From Psoroptes ovis (taxonomy: Eukaryota; Arthropoda; Arachnida; Sarcoptiformes; Psoroptidae), in NCBI GenBank assembly GCA_002943765.1, contig PQWQ01000013.1:434001-498000 (forward strand): a stretch of 64,000 bases of DNA. Direction: 5' to 3'. The notes below the pieces were generated by a model that saw only the letters and a list, made by a program, of their open reading frames with translations, was not told the DNA's origin and searched no databases. Below are positions 61,592 through 64,000 of the stretch, one piece after another. Position numbers and translations under genes: made by a program. Each line of letters starts with the position of its first letter. Position 1 is the stretch's first letter.

Positions 61592-62318
61592 GCATTGCAT
61601 GAACGTAAACATCTATATTTGTTCTTCAGTGAAAATCAAATTGAAAAAAAAAATCTAATTTGCATATTTTGTTCATACTGTTATTTATGCTATATTATTT
61701 CTGTAATTCTTTATTATTAATATTTGAGCAGAAGAAAAAAAAATTTATTATTAAATTTCCAAATGATTTAATGAAAAATTTTTCTCTAAATTTTCATTTC
61801 AGTTTCATTGATAATCATAATAGCTCAAAAAATTATTTGAAGGAAACGCGATTATGATATTTTCAGCAACAGCAACAGAAGCAAGAAAACAATGAAATTT
61901 TGCGAAATATAAATAAATAATAACAATAATACGTATATGAATTCAAATTCAATCAACCTGAACAAAAAATATGAATAAATGAACATGATTTCAATCATAA
62001 TAACAATAATAATAAACAGAAGCCGTTTAATTGAATGAAAATTTTTTTAATGAAATTTTATTCAAAAATTTTAAAATTTGTTTTTTTGAATAATCATCAT
62101 CATCATCATCGTCGTCAGTATAAATAAATTTATTGAATTTATTATTATTCAAAAAGAATAAATGAAAATAACTTAGTCAACCAGCTTGTTTTTCATCCAT
62201 TTAACGATATTAATTTTTCAATTCTCAACGATTCAATTTATTAAATTTTGTTTGTTTATGTGTTTATTTATTTATTTAATTTTTTAATTTTTTATTTTTG
62301 TTGTTCAACTGTTAATGT

Positions 62319-62358
62319 ATGAATGAATGAATGAATGAGTGAGTGAGTGAATGAATGG
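62319..62358. repeat. (GAAT)n/(GAGT)n simple repeat
   Basis: About ten tetranucleotide units alternating between GAAT and GAGT in the gene-poor stretch. Confidence 0.9.
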
Positions 62359-63252
62359 AAAAATTACATGAACCTTGTTGTTGGCTGTTTTGCATCTTTT
62401 TTCATTTATTTATTTCTTTAAAGTAATTTTCATCGAATTCATTTTGTATTTTTCTACATAAATTTTTAGCTTTGTGAAAAATTTCTAAGGATTTGAATGA
62501 ATGTTAAGTGCTTTTTATTTTGTGACTGAAATATAATCAAGGAAATTTCCTACAATTTTCTCAAATCATTTGATTGAATCATCAAATAATTTTCAAGTGA
62601 CAATTGTGTTTTTTCCCATTTTTTTCATTATCATCAATAGTAATCTGTGATCAAATTGAACAAAAAAAAAACAATTAGATTCAATGATGCCCACCAATTT
62701 TTTTCCAGCAATATAAAACACAACATTGCAACAAAACTGGTCGATTTTTATTATCTATTCATTTTGACATTGGCAATATTAAAATCTCTAATATTATGCA
62801 TATCAATTAAATACAAAAACTATAACACCGACGACGGCACTTGATTTGATTTTGAATTGGTTTTATTCGTTTTAAATTGTTTCAAAAGCTTTTATTTTAA
62901 TTTTTTCATTTTCTTTTATCAAATCATTATCATCTTTTGACATTTACATATGTATGTGTGCTTGTGTGTGTGTGTTATATTGTTTTTTTTTTTTCGTTGC
63001 AATTTTGTTAAAGTCAATTATCTGCTTTGTAATTGATATTTTGAATGATAATATTTATCGATTTATTCACAAAATAAATGTATATAATACAAGCATCTAA
63101 CCATATTTATAATTGCAATAATTAAAATAAATTATCCTCATCATCATTAATAAAAACGGCAAGCAAAAATAGCAACTACAACAACATTCATTAATATATT
63201 TGAACGAATAAAAGAAGATAATAATAACAACCAGACAAGCAATTAATTAAAA

Positions 63253-63899
63253 ATGACATTTATTATGAAAAAGAAGAAGAATAAATTTTTGGTCACCATC
63301 ACAATTGAACAATTAAGTTCAGTACCATTTATCAATTCGGTATTATTTGTTAAATGTAGATTATTAGATGGTGGTTCATTTGTTGATTATACTGATCGGT
63401 ATGTAGTGAAATTTTTTGATATTTTGTTCCACTTTTTTCAATTAACTAATTTAAAGATGCATGACTTGAGATAATTTTCATTTTCAATTTTATCCTTTTA
63501 TTTTTCTTTCCACTAAATCCTTTTTGATTTTGTTATAGTAATAATGATGATGATAATGATAATTATCATCACGAAATTATTATCATTTAGTGTTGATTGA
63601 GATTTGATTATTATCATTGTTTTCCATTTACAAGATTTTTGAATCAATTTTTTTTGGGGAAATTTTTCGTTTTACAAATCACTTTCAATACTAAATTTTT
63701 GCATGTTTTGGTTGTAAATTTTTCATTTAATATGAAAATTTAATTAATTTTTTTTTCTATTTCATTTTTTATTATCAGACGAGAAGTTGAAGATCATTGT
63801 GTGAAATGGAATAAAACATTCAATTTCCAAGTAAAAATGTCGGCAAATGCTTCTACAGGTTTATTAGATACTTGTACATTACGTTTATCAATACGAAAG
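63253..63899 (+). CDS. FAM102/EEIG1-type N-terminal C2 domain protein (5' part, continues past the window)
   Basis: Two exons are visible: 63253-63398 and 63779-63899. They join in phase 2 and the second ends with a GT donor, so the gene continues beyond 64000. The sequence KNKFLVTITIEQLSSVPFIN, then SVLFVKCRLLDGGSFVDY, and from exon 2 EDHCVKWNKTFNFQVKMSAN with STGLLDTCTLRLSIRK, follows the NT-C2 domain of FAM102A/B (EEIG1). It matches KMSANxxTGLLDxCxxRxSxRK. These proteins are membrane-associated adaptors, in vertebrates in estrogen-induced and RANK signalling. The function in this animal is inferred only from family. The start is the ATG preceding a Lys-rich leader. Confidence 0.9.
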
Positions 63900-64000
63900 G
63901 TAAGACATTGTCAGAAAAAAAAATATCATTGAAATGATTGAAACTAAAAATCTAATATTACTCTCTATGTTATTGTGTAACTATAACAATAATTTTTTTC

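Larger units (their letters stand above)
55762..63252. other. 7.5-kb AT-rich stretch without recognisable gene
   Basis: It contains poly-A/T runs and simple repeats. Open frames reach only 60-75 codons on either strand and are hydrophobic low-complexity translations of T-rich DNA. No family, tRNA or transposon coding region was recognised. The right end is likely the upstream region or 5' UTR of the FAM102-like gene at 63253. It could also hide non-coding RNAs or regulatory DNA of that gene. Confidence 0.5.

Noticed and set aside
63541..63590. atgatgatgataatgata / tatcattatcatc inverted repeat in the FAM102-like intron
   Set aside because: Simple-sequence DNA of this type is common throughout the window, so a functional hairpin is not supported.
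1..64000. CRISPR arrays, bacterial operons, rRNA or tRNA genes
   Set aside because: None seen. The window is eukaryotic nuclear DNA with spliced genes, and I found no regularly spaced repeats, rRNA blocks or tRNA folds.

Overview
This is AT-rich animal nuclear DNA with short spliceosomal introns (mostly 45-80 bp), compact genes on both strands, and many homopolymer, trinucleotide and Asn/Asp-coding tracts. Gene content is arthropod-like: a gbb/BMP5-8-type ligand, several expanded receptor and transporter families, and an NRF-6-type acyltransferase. A papain-family protein has lost its catalytic Cys and His. Inactive cysteine-protease paralogues of this kind are known from the scabies mite Sarcoptes scabiei (SMIPP-C), so an astigmatid mite (Sarcoptes or a relative) is my best guess. 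That assignment is inference. I rebuilt exon chains by hand from GT/GC...AG sites, reading-frame phase and family similarity. None is confirmed by transcripts.

Layout. 1-3832: no gene seen. 3833-4963 (-): orphan Cys-rich single-pass membrane protein. 5684-6987 (+): CDC123. 7683-10555 (+): adhesion-type GPCR. 13255-17272 (+): LDL-receptor-like protein. 17708-18526 (+): ankyrin/SOCS-box-like protein. 18851-21450 (+): polycystin-2 channel. 21710-23799 (+): DNAJC11. 23946-25655 (-): SLC46-like MFS transporter, copy A. 26295-28988: fragment of DNAJC11 interrupted by retroelement remnants. 29170-30886 (-): MFS copy B, a pseudogene. 30901-32602: an apparently identical second copy of 25671-27372. 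32604-33190: a diverged third copy of the MFS upstream region. 33778-35450 (+): papain-like pseudoprotease. 35564-36255 (+): small secreted protein with two dibasic modules. 36280-37535 (-): zinc alcohol dehydrogenase. 38053-41534 (-): NRF-6-like acyltransferase. 43785-44273 (+): SKP1. 44543-44954 (-): small mitochondrial-type protein. 45211-45894 (+): OPA3. 46034-46831 (-): UBA plus peptidyl-tRNA hydrolase 2. 47113-47647 (+): ATPase inhibitor IF1. 48146-49598 (+): SAMM50. 49949-51416 (-): BMP/gbb. 52433-53112 (-): archease. 53399-53725 (-): COX7C. 54876-55761 (+): TM2D1. 55762-63252: AT-rich stretch without a recognisable gene. 63253 to the window end (+): start of a FAM102/EEIG1-type C2-domain gene.

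How the parts relate. Most genes are unrelated housekeeping or signalling loci. Two patterns stand out. First, 23.6-33.2 kb is a dynamic block: the transporter and the tail of its neighbour DNAJC11 were duplicated, retroelements landed in the copy, the transporter copy decayed, and a 1.7-kb piece was copied again very recently. Second, 44.5-53.7 kb is dense in nuclear genes for mitochondrial proteins (OPA3, PTRH2-like, IF1, SAMM50, COX7C and an orphan with a presequence-like N-terminus). Two of these pairs are head to head over less than 300 bp. The most biologically striking locus is the doubly inactivated, membrane-tailed pseudoprotease at 33.8 kb and its secreted neighbour.
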